Positions 1-12,400 of a DNA stretch of 64,000 nt are shown one piece after another (position 1 is the stretch's first letter; each line of letters begins with the position of its first letter). The stretch comes from Holacanthus passer. Its lineage: Eukaryota; Chordata; Actinopteri; Pomacanthidae. The position numbers and the translations under genes are program-made. The notes under the pieces were generated by a model. That model searched no databases. It saw only the letters and a list, made by a program, of their open reading frames with translations, and was not told where the DNA came from. The stretch spans positions 558,001 through 622,000 of the forward strand of contig JAFREQ010000034.1 in assembly GCA_025331565.1 (NCBI GenBank). Direction: 5' to 3'.

Positions 1-1364
1 GGTCAAAACATCAAGTCACGTAGCTTTAATTATAATACACCAATCTAATAATAATAATAAACCAATCATATGTTTGCCAAAGCCAATACACGTGTTTATT
101 TAATGAATTAATAGATCCTCCAGTATCATTTAAAACTGCTGTTGACAAAGGTTGATGAGGTTGTTGGGTTACATCCATTCAGGTTGACATTGCCAATAAA
201 GTCAAATGAGGTTCACACTATCATTTTCCACCAAACAACCAGCCATTTGTTTCTCATTGTTGGATTTTAACAGTGTCCTTGTTTCTGTTCAGGCTCGTGT
301 TTGTAAGTGTCTTTCTGTGGCACATCTGTTTTCTATGCAGCAATGATATTAATCCAAGAAAATAAAAGCAACCCTGGACCCTCAACCTTCAACACAAGCT
401 TCAAGTTAACTAGTTTATTGATATATTGAATAAAATTTTATGTCCAAACACTATTTTTTTAAGTATAACAATACAGTTCTGCCTGCACAAAAACACAACA
501 ACACGGTCAAGTTGCATCATTTCCAGGAAAGTATGCAACATAACCAAGACTTAATTTCCTGGGCTAATAAATAATAAATACTAAGATGAAATCCATTTAG
601 GCTCAAACTGTCTCTGCTCTTTATCTGCTGCATTTTGAGCATTAGTTCATGTGCCTCTTCTCATTGGAGTAGAATATCTGACTTTGGAAACTATTCTTCA
701 GACTGTTTGGATAGCCCCGAGTTTGGGTGACATGTTTGACCCTGAATGTTGTTCCTGTGCGAAAACTTAGATCAAACATATAGACGTTAATTGGGCAAAA
801 ATCTAAGAGTAATTTGAGGCCTAAAGCCAAAAAACAACAGTCTGGTTTAAGTGTCTTACTAATTAAAGCCACATTCATAGCCTCTGTGTGCATTCCAGAC
901 ACCCGTCTCACCAGCCATCTTCTTTTCTCACTTATGACTCTGGAGCTCAGATGCTTATCGGGGCTCAGAGATATTTAGAGATTCATGACAGGAGGGTCAG
1001 CGATGGGGGTGGATTTGTTATTTCAGCCCAGTTAGAGAGGCAGGCCGGTGGGGTCAAACGCTGGCCAGCGTGGCCTGATTATGATCGTGTCCTGGGGGGT
1101 CTTTCCTGTGACCAGGCTGTTGTTGTTGTTTGGCTCGGTTTGCTGTTCAAGTGTAGCGGCTGCACAGATGAAGGGACGGGGGTGATGAAAAGCAGACAAA
1201 TTGTGGGAGGTATAGAGACTTCGGGTTAAAGGGTTAGTGATGCACTGATGTAGGTAGAGGAGGACAACCTGGTTTAATCTGTTGTCCTAAAATGGCAGCT
1301 AACAGGTGTGTGACTCTGCAGCTTTAGGGTCACTCTGTCTGTTGGTTTGCATTTCTATTCCTTC

Positions 1365-1407
1365 CCTCTCTCTCTCTCTCTCTTTCACACACACACACAC
1401 ACACACA
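1365..1407. repeat. compound (CT)n(CA)n microsatellite
   Basis: A run of CT dinucleotides passes directly into a run of CA dinucleotides. It explains the Ser/Leu then Thr/His repeats in the overlapping open frame. Confidence 0.95.
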
Positions 1408-1904
1408 TATTTCAGTCTTAGTTTTTTATCCTTCTTCTATTGCATTAATCTTACTCATTGGCCCTCAGGTTCTCTAGTCACGTCATGTATGTGAACCAGG
1501 CTCAAATCAAATAAAAATTATTGAGCACAGCTGACAGTCATGTAAACAGACTAGTTTCTATCAAAATAATCTTGTGTTTTGTTTAGTTATTTGAAAACTC
1601 TGGCATAATATTTTCATTTCATGCATTTGTCATGAAAAATGAAATGTCAAATATAACAGGTTTGAAGTTTTCAAAAGCAAATTGTGAGTTTTTCAGGTCT
1701 CTTACTGCTGACTATTACAGCAAGATGCCACAGTATTTGAAATGCTGTGTTCAAAGTGTTTTATATAACTGAGTCTTTTCAAAGCATTGGCCTAATAAAT
1801 ATTTCAAGGTGTGCAGCAGCCTGGTTGTAGGGAAAGTTAATTTTCCAGTTATTCATGGTTCCCAGACAATGAAGATTAATGATGTTGGTGATCTAGCTTT
1901 TCTT

Positions 1905-2190
1905 TTAGTGCCACCATAAGGTTAACATTTGTGGTATTAAGAGAAATGTCTCAACAACTTTGGAAAGGATTGCCATGAAATTTGCTCCAGACATTCATGT
2001 TCCCCAGGGGATACATTTTGATAACTTTGGTCATCATCATGTCAAATTTTAAGTTGTCCATTATTTTGGTGGCAAAGTACCTCAGCTGTGCCTTGTGTTA
2101 AGACCTAATGTTTGTAGCATGCTAAAATGTTAAACTAAAATGTGAACTGATGTTAGCATTCAGCTTATATACTGCTGTTTGAGGATTTTA
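1905..2190 (+). repeat. teleost dispersed repeat, copy 1
   Basis: Recognisable phrases of a very common interspersed repeat of fish genomes are present: a 'gccaccataaggttaacatttgtgg'-like start, the 'ttgccatgaaatttg' and 'cattcatgttcccc' segments, and a tail with 'tagcatgctaaaatg' and 'gttagcattcagc'. Diverged copies occur at about 14.74-15.1 kb on the opposite strand and near 56.55 kb. The class is not certain; it behaves as a non-autonomous interspersed element. Identification rests on recall of the family, not on a search. Confidence 0.65.
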
Positions 2191-2513
2191 CCAGGTCAGA
2201 AATTTAAACTAGTAAAGTATTTAGGTAGCTAAATCTCAATTAAGTCAACTCTCAAGTCCTCCTTTTGTGGCTTAAGACTTGTATAAAAGTCATATGGTGA
2301 CAGCTTTGACTATAACAATTTAACTATTGTAGGTAACATGCAGAGGCTGTGATTTATGCTAACATTATTGAGGACTTCATATTCTAGTGTGAGTAATTTA
2401 ATCCTGAGTTTTTAACTTCAGCCAAACATCAGATTGAATGCACCTTCATCCATTAGAGATAAACTAATAGAAAAATTGGCAGCCATGCTTTAGGACACAA
2501 ACACACATCACGG

Positions 2514-2533
2514 CACACACACACACACACACA
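2514..2533. repeat. (AC)n microsatellite
   Basis: Uninterrupted AC dinucleotides. Confidence 0.9.
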
Positions 2534-5269
2534 GAGACACAGTGAGTCAGGGAGTTTTTCCATATACAGCTTGTGTCTGTGTGTTTGCAAGAGTGGACAG
2601 ATTTATTCTAACAGACGTCTCTCTTCCTGAAAGCAGCAATAAATAAAATCACACAGTCAAACTTCAAGAAGTGGATAACTGGAATAAAAGAGGGAATGAT
2701 GGAAGAGAAAAAGAAAGAAGAAGAGATGCTTACTTTCCATGTTGTAAATCTGTAATACATCTGGATAGGACTTGATGTTGTCGGTCAAGTTTTTACAAGG
2801 ACGATTTGAACGGAGACTTACAATCTATATGATAATTCTTTGGTGATCCAGGACTCGCTTGTTCATTGTTTCTTTATTTCACTTCTTGGACTGCACAAAC
2901 ACACACACATATACTCCCACAGGAGCACAGGTACCCACAGTGTGAGCACCTGAGCAGAGTTAAAAGATCGTGGAAAGAGTGAGAGTGCTCTTCGGGGGTC
3001 TTGTCAGGCTTTGATCTTTGGTATGTACTGAATGTGGGGGTCAGGGATAATAGATTGGGGGCTGGCAAGGGTGAAGAGACATGAAGGGGAGAGGGAGGGA
3101 GAAGCAGATGATGATGGTCACACAGGCCCCTGAAACCTCCCATTAGACCTGGGTGAAATTTTTATAGACAAATACCTCTTGCAGCTCGTTTTAACCTGCT
3201 TTGAATAGCACGCTGGTGGAGCTTGATTCACCCGGATTGTTTCAACGATGACGGTTAGAAAGAATTTGAATAAACTGACTATACTTTCTTTGAAGTGTCT
3301 TCAAAGCTTTAGGGCAGTTACTATTGGCTAAACCTTGGGGTTGAGGTTAAAACGAACTTTACCAAATTCCTTAACTTATAGAGAGGGTTGATTGTTTTCA
3401 TTTGTAAAAAAAACAATCTGGGATTTACTGGGCTTTTTTGCAGAGTAAGATGAGAAGATGAGACGTCAAAGGATAATCAATAATGATTTTTAAAAAATCC
3501 TTTAAGTCCTTTAAAACAGGACAGTAAACTGCAGAGAATGGTGTCGCCTTGTTGCAGGAAGAAAACAATGGTGTGAAATCTGGATGAAAATGAATTTGAA
3601 TCTTCCTCTTTAAAACAATTAGCCTTACTTATAGACTACAAAAGTACGATTGTCTGAACATAACATGCCATTAAATGAGCTGCTAGTGAAGGACTACTTT
3701 CCTTGGACTGCATTCTTGCCTTCTTCCTCTCCTCATTCCACCTCTCTGTTTCTCATCTCTTATCTCTTTCTATCTTCACATCTCTGCTTTCACCTCCTCT
3801 CTCTCCTCCTCTCCTCTGCCTTTATCTTTCCGCTCTCCATTCTCCCCGTCGCCCCCGCTCCAGTGGCATCATCCTCCTTTCGTCTGGTCCGAGACTCTGT
3901 CCACACCTCAGGGGTCAGAGGTCGCGGGGTTAACCGTCACGAACACACTACGACCCCACAGAGAGTCTTTAAGCCTGTTATCTCCTGCTGCGAGTTTGCT
4001 TGTGCAGGCATATGTTCATTTGGGAATAATCCTGATGTGACAGTGTTTCCAAACTATAGCAATCATTCGTTGAGACAGATGAGACGCTGATCATTTTCTT
4101 TATATCTGTGCATGGTTCAAAGGTTAGACACCGCTGAAGCAGCATTAAACGGTTTAGTGTATTTTCAGCAGCGCCTCACTGAGTCATTGACAACATCCTG
4201 CCAATACAATGACCACATCAGCCAGATGGAGCGAATTTATGAGCGCTGTTTCTGCTTCAGTACTGCGCTCTGTGAAATGATTGACAAGTACAACTAGTTT
4301 TGTGGTGAGCTGGAAAATATCAGCCTACTGTATCTGATGTCTGCTTATTTCTACAAGGATTCTCAAATGTACTCAATCCAATAAAAGCGACATTGATCCA
4401 GTCTGTTGCATGAACCCTGTATTTAAAGACTTAGACCTTTAAAGCCATCTTGACAAGAACTCATTGTATAAATCACAGCAGTTACAAAATACAAAATTTA
4501 GCTTTAGAAGAAACCAAATCAAATGCAGACTATAAACCAAAAGGATCCTATTGGGTTTTTTTTTGCACGTGAACCCAATTTAACCCACAATTTTAAACTA
4601 CTTCTGTAGCTTTTTGATAATATTACAAAGTCAAGCCTATTTTATTTGAGTGCACGAAGGTCACTGAAGCTCTTTCTGCAATACTGAGTTCAGCCTCTTC
4701 TCTGAGACAAGAGACTTGGTTTGAGATGTAATTTGCCAGCTGCGGCATCCTCTTCTTTTCCATTAACCCCCTCCTCCTGGTCTCTGTGTTTGGTTTAAGG
4801 GGTATAAATCTCCTCCGTTGGCCTTTGTGGAGTGATTTAGGAGACAGTGGGTTGTCTCTCTGCTGGAGCCACTGAGTGTAGAGGTGTAGCCAAGAAGTAA
4901 ATGAGAGAGGCAGATAAGAGGAAATAAGAATCGAAAGATAGATTTAGGATAAAAGTGAAAGTAGAATGAAAAGATCATATGAAAACAGCAAAAGAGAGGC
5001 TCTAATCTTTCCTCCAGTGCTGATCCTGACGTTGTTGGTCAGTCTCATTGTGGACGATCAGATTGGAAGGATTTAAAGTTTATCTGAAGTCTTTTGCTTG
5101 GGCTGCCTAATTAGACTATTTCTGTGATTAAAGGAGCAGCAAAGGCAATTTCACACGTCGACTTCCCTACATGGCAGCGTGATATGATCAGTCAATTTAA
5201 ATTTCTGAAAGCTTGAAAGTTCCCACTACCCAAGTTTTCCAGTCAAGAGATCTACAATTGTAGTGTAAT

Positions 5270-5600
5270 GGGCAAATGTTTAGCTCAGCTTTTTGGAACC
5301 AGAGGAATGTTAGCGAAATCAGTGTATGAAAGTTCAAACCACAAAACAAACAAATACATTTTTTTCTCTCCACAAATGTGAGGTTTCATCTTTTAAATAA
5401 AGGTTCAGTCAATTACTAAAACAGCTGCACACTGTAGATTTTAGCAAATGTTACCCAACCCGGAGTAAAAAGAACATTTGTTAGGGACTATTTTCAGTGG
5501 CGCATTAATACACAGTTGGTGGCAGTTGGTGCTCTAGTGAATATTCAAAAGCAGAACAATGCATTTGGGACTGACTCAAAATAAGTTACAGCGGCCATCT
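5270..5600. repeat. probable teleost dispersed repeat fragment
   Basis: The stretch around 'gggactattttcagtggcg' followed by 'ctagtgaatattcaaaagcag' and 'gggactgactcaaaataa' resembles a repeat found in many copies in percomorph genomes. The ends are approximate and the class is unknown. Confidence 0.35.
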
Positions 5601-6667
5601 TAATCATAAATACAAATGTCCAACAACACGGCTAATTGATGTGTTTTTAATAGTTGTTGGATGACAAAGGAGGTGTATTGCACAGAAGAATAAGCCAATA
5701 CAGACAATACTTAGTAGGATCAAATCATTGTTTGTTTTGGGGTTTTTCAATTTGCTGACATTAAGAAACATAAATCACCAGCCTTATTCTTTAATGTGGA
5801 TAACAGATTTGTGATTTAACCCTTTAAAGCTTCTTTGTCCAGCTCAGCTTTCCTGCCACTCACTGTAACGGCCTGTCAGATTAAACAAACGATAGCAGTT
5901 ACTTATAAGTCTGAACGGTGACTCTGCATTTACAGTAAGCACAGCACAGGTCTGCTGGCTGACAGATACCAAGAACCTAATGGATGTGTAAACAGTGAGA
6001 GAGGCTGCAGAGAGGGAAGGATGGAGATGAATACATCCTGTCTGAGCATTGGGCCTCATGTGATAAATGAAGATGAGGATGAATTAGGTTATAATATATA
6101 TACACTGTACATGGAAGCAAACACATGGCCACATACACAGTACGTACTTCCTGTACAGGAGGGACTGTCCTGAATAAAATCCTGTTCAAATGTTTCCCAA
6201 TAAGATAAATTCAATCAGATCACATTACTGAGAAAACCAGACAGAAAACAAAAACACTGCTGTTGTTTGGTTTAGCAGATGTTTTGTTTTTTTTCCCTTT
6301 GTGCTTACTTTTCGCAGTCGCTCTAAGTCTGTCTTTAGGTCTTTGTGGCAGACCATGTCGACCGAGCAGACGGCGAAAAATGCATAACTGGCAGTGAAGC
6401 TTCGACATATTCCGTCTGGGAAATGAAAGGAATTCAGAGCAGCTCAGGCGACGCAGTAGCTATCAGTTTTTGGGGTCAGGTCACTCTCAGTTGACTGGAA
6501 AGATAAACTGAACTGAAGCTGCATTTCTTATAATACCAACACATACCTTCAGTCTCAATCACTTCTATATGGATGGGATATGAGATGAGAGCCTACGTTA
6601 CCCACAGTGCACCTCCACTACTGACAGTTTAGTCGGAGATTCAGGTGTGTTATGCTCGTAGTTGCTA

Positions 6668-6692
6668 AGATATATATTTATATATATATTAT
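6668..6692. repeat. AT-rich simple repeat
   Basis: Short (TA)n-like tract of about 25 bases. Confidence 0.8.
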
Positions 6693-9269
6693 TTTCTATT
6701 TGCTTTTTGAGCCCAAAATATAGCATAACTCCGCTACACACCTTTTAAGAGTACTGACCTTTACTGAGCCCTGAACAGCCAAAAAAGTCACATGACCTTT
6801 CTACATTTAAAAGCAGATATTTATAGTCCCGAGTCTACATTTGTCATACCCTGCCCTGCTCCTTGTTTCATGCCATTCAGTTATTGCTTCCTGCTTTATT
6901 TTGACACCCACCTCTCCTCATGTTCAGTAACTTTACTTCCTGCCCTTCTGTTTCCCACCTTTGTGATTGCTGATTGGTTTCACCTGTCCCTCGTTAGCTT
7001 TCCCTCCTTAGTCTTTATTTGTTCCCCTCTCGCTTTGCTAGTGTCTCAAGTCTTCCAGCATTTATTTGCACTTATTCCTACTGATTTTGGATTTTTACTT
7101 CGCCTCGCCTGTTATTCATTGGTCACTGGTTTTGACTGTTTCCTGCCTCACCATCATGTAAGCCCTTCGTACATTAGTTTTGTGTAGTAAAATCAACTGA
7201 ACAAGCTATGCTCTGTAGTGTGCATTTAGCTCCTACCTCTTGTTTCCCTGTATCCTGATTGCACGAGCATGACAAGATTATGTCCAATGCCAACATTTCT
7301 GTGCATGGCAACTACAACAAAAAAAATAAGGTGTGGTTAAGGTAAGGCAGCTAAAACACTAGGTTATGGTAAAGGAAAGATTGTGTTAACAGTTAATACT
7401 GTATAAAGGCCATCTTTCATCGAAGGTCTGTGATAGTCATGCTACATACCCAACCTCCCTGCCAATCTGTCATTGGGTTGTGAGTCAACAATGACATTAG
7501 ACATAAATCAAAAGTTGAGTTTCCTGAGTTTCCTGCTGCAGTGAGAATATAGCAGCAGCATTTTTGATGCCCAGAAGAAGGAGAGGCATTTTGCCGGGGT
7601 CAGAGGGGGCTTATGAGGTAACTTGGGGACAGATGTGGTGAAAGGGTGACCATTCGGGGGCAGTGAGCTAAAATAAGACGGCAGAGTCAGGTGTTGGGGG
7701 GGATCTGTGGAATTTTGGAGAAGAGGGCGAGGAATGCTGGGAATGCCAGTCATGAGGTAGAGGAGGGGAGGGCGTGGCCGCTGCGGGTCTAGGGGGGTCA
7801 GCTGATGGCTCACACACCAAATCTGATCCGAGGTCCTGATGGCTTTTAAAGGGCTGAAATGAGAGGGCCATCCTCCGCTGAGTGAAAGCAGAACCAATGA
7901 GCTTTTTATGTGTGCGAGTACATTTGTGGGTAAAGTAAAGTAAAGACTCCTGATATGCAATAATGATCTTGTCTGGCTTCAAATAAACATTACATGCAGA
8001 TGACAAATAGTGGCAGCATCTCGTTTTAGAAATAATGGAACATCACTTGCATGGTGCATGGGTTGGAGGAGGAAATTGTCTTATGTTACTTTCAGTTGTT
8101 TTCTCATTTGACAGCTCAATGCAAGCTTTGCCATCAGATCATAGTTTGCATTTCATGATCGTCTGGTTAGAAAATTCCTGGGAAATGGCATTCAGTATTA
8201 ATGTTTGCTGTTCTGCTGGGAGCACTCGGGAGGCAGCGAACAGCAGTAAAGGGTGTGGTTGGAATCCATTTTTGTCGTAAATGTGTTTTAAGATGTCTGA
8301 TTATATATAAAACAATGACCGCAATATTATTAACAACACCTTATTTCATCTGGTTTGGCGGATCAGAGGTCAATGCAAACAAAATCAGATATTTGTGCAT
8401 CATAGAAAAGACGGAAGGAAGGCCTGAAGGAGTGCAGGAGCTTATTTTAGATTTTTGTGCATCTATAACAGCACAGAACAGGACAGCCCTCCAGCTGATG
8501 AGCGTTCCTCCCTCCCTCTCCTCTTCAAACCAGCCCTCACTTTCTTTTTCCCATCTTTTAGTAGCCTGTCCTGAGCAGAGTGTCTCCTCTGCGGTGTCAT
8601 TTTTCAGGGCTTTCCTGGAGGAGTTCAGGCTGGTGGGAATAAAGCCTGGGTTGTCCATTAGTTAGATTAGCAGCTCTCTGTGGGGAGGCTCTGGTTCCCT
8701 CTCTTCTTCTCTACAGGCCTGCCTGCTATTGTGTGGTTGTCAGTAGGAGCCGGTCGCTACCAGAAAAAACTGTCTGCATCCAGATCCACTGATATGGTGC
8801 TGTGAGCAAGACTGTGTGTTGTTAACACACTTGTCCATAGTGAAAAACATACTTTGTAAAATAAATTTTGTATCAACAATATTCTTATAATTTTCCTTTT
8901 TGCTGTGATATTGGCATATTTTATTGTTAGATTTCTGTGTAGCTCTTTTTCAGTGTTGTTTTCCAGAGATTTGACCGTTGTAACCTGATGTGAATTTACC
9001 CATTTTTGGTCCTTGCCGTCATTGTTTTTGTCTTTTAAGGATGAATTTTACCACCTACTAATAAAACTATTTAAGGATGTGTACTGGCAGCACACACGCA
9101 CCATTTAAGGGTCTAATAGCGTACTGGCATGCTGATTCACACTGATCATAAAACATGATGGGTCGGTTGAGATAAAGGCACGTGTTTGGTGGTTCACAAT
9201 ATTTGAAAACCATTATTGGGTGTATATATGGTGGTGAGTGGTGACAAGCAGTTTTAAGTCTTGAATGCC

Positions 9270-9345
9270 TTAAAGAAAGATTTTGACATTTTGAAAAATA
9301 CCCTTATCTCTTGTTAAGAGTTAGATGAGAAGATTGGTATCTAAC
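9270..9345 (+). repeat. teleost dispersed repeat fragment just before an akap12 exon
   Basis: The phrases 'ttttgacattttgaaaaata' and 'gagttagatgagaagattgg' match the start of a repeat seen in thousands of copies in teleost genomes. The fragment ends about 100 bases before the splice acceptor of the akap12 exon at 9442. Recall-based identification. Confidence 0.6.
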
Positions 9346-9441
9346 TATTCCTTCAAAGGAAAGAAAGGTCACCCATGTGTCCCTGGGTACGTTAGTACCA
9401 ACCCCTTGACTCAATGTCTCCTCTTTCTGTGTCTTTTTCAG

Positions 9442-12400
9442 TCTTTGCAGAAAAATGGTCAAATCTCCAGCATGACCAGCCTGAATGGACACTCAGAGGA
9501 CAACACGCTGGCAGAAGGTGTGTGGATATGTGTGTGTGCGTCTGTGCCGTCAATACTGTTTATTTACACTGTGTGGCTTTGGGTGATGTTCCTGTGGTCA
9601 GTGGGGGAAGCAGTGGCAATGTTTGTGTGTGTTTGTGTCTGGAATTTTGTACTGTTTCTTCAGCGGTGGCAGAAGGTAAGCTTGTTTGTGTGGGGTCAGT
9701 TTTCAGCGTGTGTGTGCGTGTGTGTGTGTGTGCAGATTCTTGCCTGCTGTCTTCCCAGCTCTGCAAGATCTGCTTGATCCTAAGTTAATCCCTTTGTCAA
9801 CACACAGGGGACACCTACATGGGTTTTCACATAGGAGCCACACACACACACGCCAGCACACACCCACATACCCAGCATACTGTTTCCCTCACTATTCCTT
9901 AACCCATCGAGTGATTGCATGCAAAATGGTATCTCTTATACATACACTCATTTTGTAAATTTGTACTCTTACTGTGATGCTACACTTCAAGGCAACTGCA
10001 ACTACAGAAATAACACTTTAAATTTGTCAAAACATTAAAGAAATACCACTTTTTGTAAACATGTTTCTCTCTAAACTTCCCAATGCTTTTGCACTGAGTT
10101 GAATTTTTTTTTTTGTAAAAGAAGCTAGTGAACACAAATGTAAGCCTCATTTTTCTCATTGTTTAATAGACTAGTCAAAACATTGTTCTTAATAAATGGA
10201 AATATTTACTGGGACTGTGGAAGATACTTTCAGGACACAATGAACATTTTTCAAGTCAGTAATCTGAGATAATTATTAACCAGTAATAAATTGGGCTAAA
10301 TTGGTTTCTCCAGTTAAATGAACATGTGCACCAACCTGCTCTGTTCCATCTCCTGCAGCACCCTTCTATCAAAGCTATGTTTGTTTATTTTCTCTGTCAT
10401 TTCTATTGCATCTGCCTCAATCTGGGAGGGCTGCAGGGGCCTGTACTCCCTCCCTAAATATTTAGCAGGTCGTGACCCGCGCCCCGCACAAAGCAACCTG
10501 CGCACTTCATAATATGTTATGGCCCAGGGAAAACGGTAACTCTATACTACTTAAAACACAGAGATATGTCACATACCACTCTGTCAAATAACCTATTTAA
10601 TAAGCTATTTAATGAAGCGATTCTGTCCATTTATAGAGTAACCCAATACCCTCTTCAGAGCAGAGATGCAGAGTATATGAGTTGATGTGGCACGTAGACC
10701 AGTGGAGAGTAATTTGGATGTTGAAATCATTGCTTCTGTGGACATGTACTGTAAGTTAATTAGTAGTGAACAGAAAAGAGGGAGAACACATATTTATCTT
10801 GGAGGGAATGCTTTAGCACAAATAGAAGCTTCTGCAAACCCTTTGCTTCTTATGCACACAAAACCAAGCAATCAAAACTTTTGAACACCGTGGAAATGTA
10901 CTCGTGGACTCATGCATGCAGGTTGTGAGGGAAAATAACATGCAAGTGCACAAAATTGTTTGATGAAAAATTAATTTTGATCTGATTTCCACCTTTCCCT
11001 CACCACTTGGGATTCTGCCATGCTTCTTGCCAAATGATTTGCGTCTCATCAGAATCTACCAATGTTTATGTAAATGCTGAATCCAAATAAATCCAAAAGA
11101 AAGAGACCCAAAGATATTAAAACTGAACCTGAACAGACCTAAATAAAAAAGAGCCGGCACTTTTGAACATCAGCACCTGTGGTCAAAAAGAGAAGCAGTA
11201 ATAATTTATAATAATAAATCTCATTTTCCTGCACTTCACAGCTCACACTCTTCTCGCCTCAAAAAAAGCATATTTTCTTCTGAGCTGATAATGCAGCATC
11301 TGCTCAGATCCATTTGGGTATTGTACACATTCACACACTGACCCCAGCTGACCTCACATAGTCTCACTAGCAGAACTAAAAACAGGAGAATAACCCCAAA
11401 AAACAAGTGAAGCTGTGAAAGAACTTCAAGGCTACAGATTAGAGGAGCACAAGGGAGTGAAAGGAAGGACGATACACAACGGGGGAAAAAGAAGATAGGC
11501 GAGTAGAAGGTATGGAGGGGTTTTGCATCCCAGCACTCCTCTACCTCTTGTGCAGCCTGATAAAGACAGCAGTGCATTGTGGGAGACAGGAAGAGCCGAG
11601 GAATCTCTCTGATAACAGCGAAAAACAACAAAAGACAGACTGCAGATCAAAAGACTGACGCATGAGCAAACACACACTCGTGCAAATGCACACATACGCA
11701 AACACGCAGCCGTAATCTCTCGCTATCAGGTACAGCAGAGTGTTTATAGTCTGAGAATCAGCACGGTGGTGAAACATCACACCCCAAACACATCACACAC
11801 CAACCTGGATAACATGACGGTCTAGTTGAAAGTATTGTTGCAACTTATAATGAGACACCTTCTTCAAAAAGCAATATCTGTTGGCTCTGTGCCCACGTTT
11901 GAAATCTGAATCATAGACAGGAATTAAAAGGTTTGGAAAACTCAAAATATCTGTCTCCTCTGCAGACTTTTATGGGCATTTTACGTGGGAAAGTCAATTC
12001 GTCGAGTTATAGTTTGACTTTAAGGAAAGCAAAGAGCAGGTATATACGTTGCAGCCCAAATATTTTGCTCTATCATCTGTCATGGGATGTTTGATTAAAT
12101 TGCCAAAAGTATTTGTTTAAAATGGTATCAAAATATGAGGATGGTGTGGAGTTACATCTTCCAGTCAGTAGTCGACCCTTTTGTGAACATAAACACTGAA
12201 TCCACTGGTTCACACAAGGTGACCGTGCCTTGCAAAGGGGGCGTGGCAGCTCTATTTTGGTTATGAGAACTCCTGAGAAAGCCAGGTGGAAAAATTAAGC
12301 TAAACAAGAAGTAGTGCATAAATAGCTGAATCCAAGCTCGGAGTTGTTTGTATTTGTTCTTACTCGTTATGGTCTTTTGAAGAGGAAACGTGTGGCTGCA

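Larger units (their letters stand above)
1..9441. other. akap12 upstream intron or 5' flank, no coding exon recognised
   Basis: I see no coding exon here. The stretch precedes an internal akap12 exon at 9442, so it is most likely the first intron of the long (alpha-type) transcript, whose first exon would lie upstream of the window. I looked for an ATG-GGN (Met-Gly) start exon with a donor in the right phase and found none that convinces, and there is no GC-rich promoter-like patch. The open frames present are short, serine/leucine- or proline-rich, and come from CT/CA-rich DNA. The stretch holds microsatellites and at least two teleost dispersed repeats, listed separately. Confidence 0.6.

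Noticed and set aside
9530..9790. Cys/Val-rich open frames around the akap12 exon
   Set aside because: They are produced by the (GT)n tract and intronic sequence.
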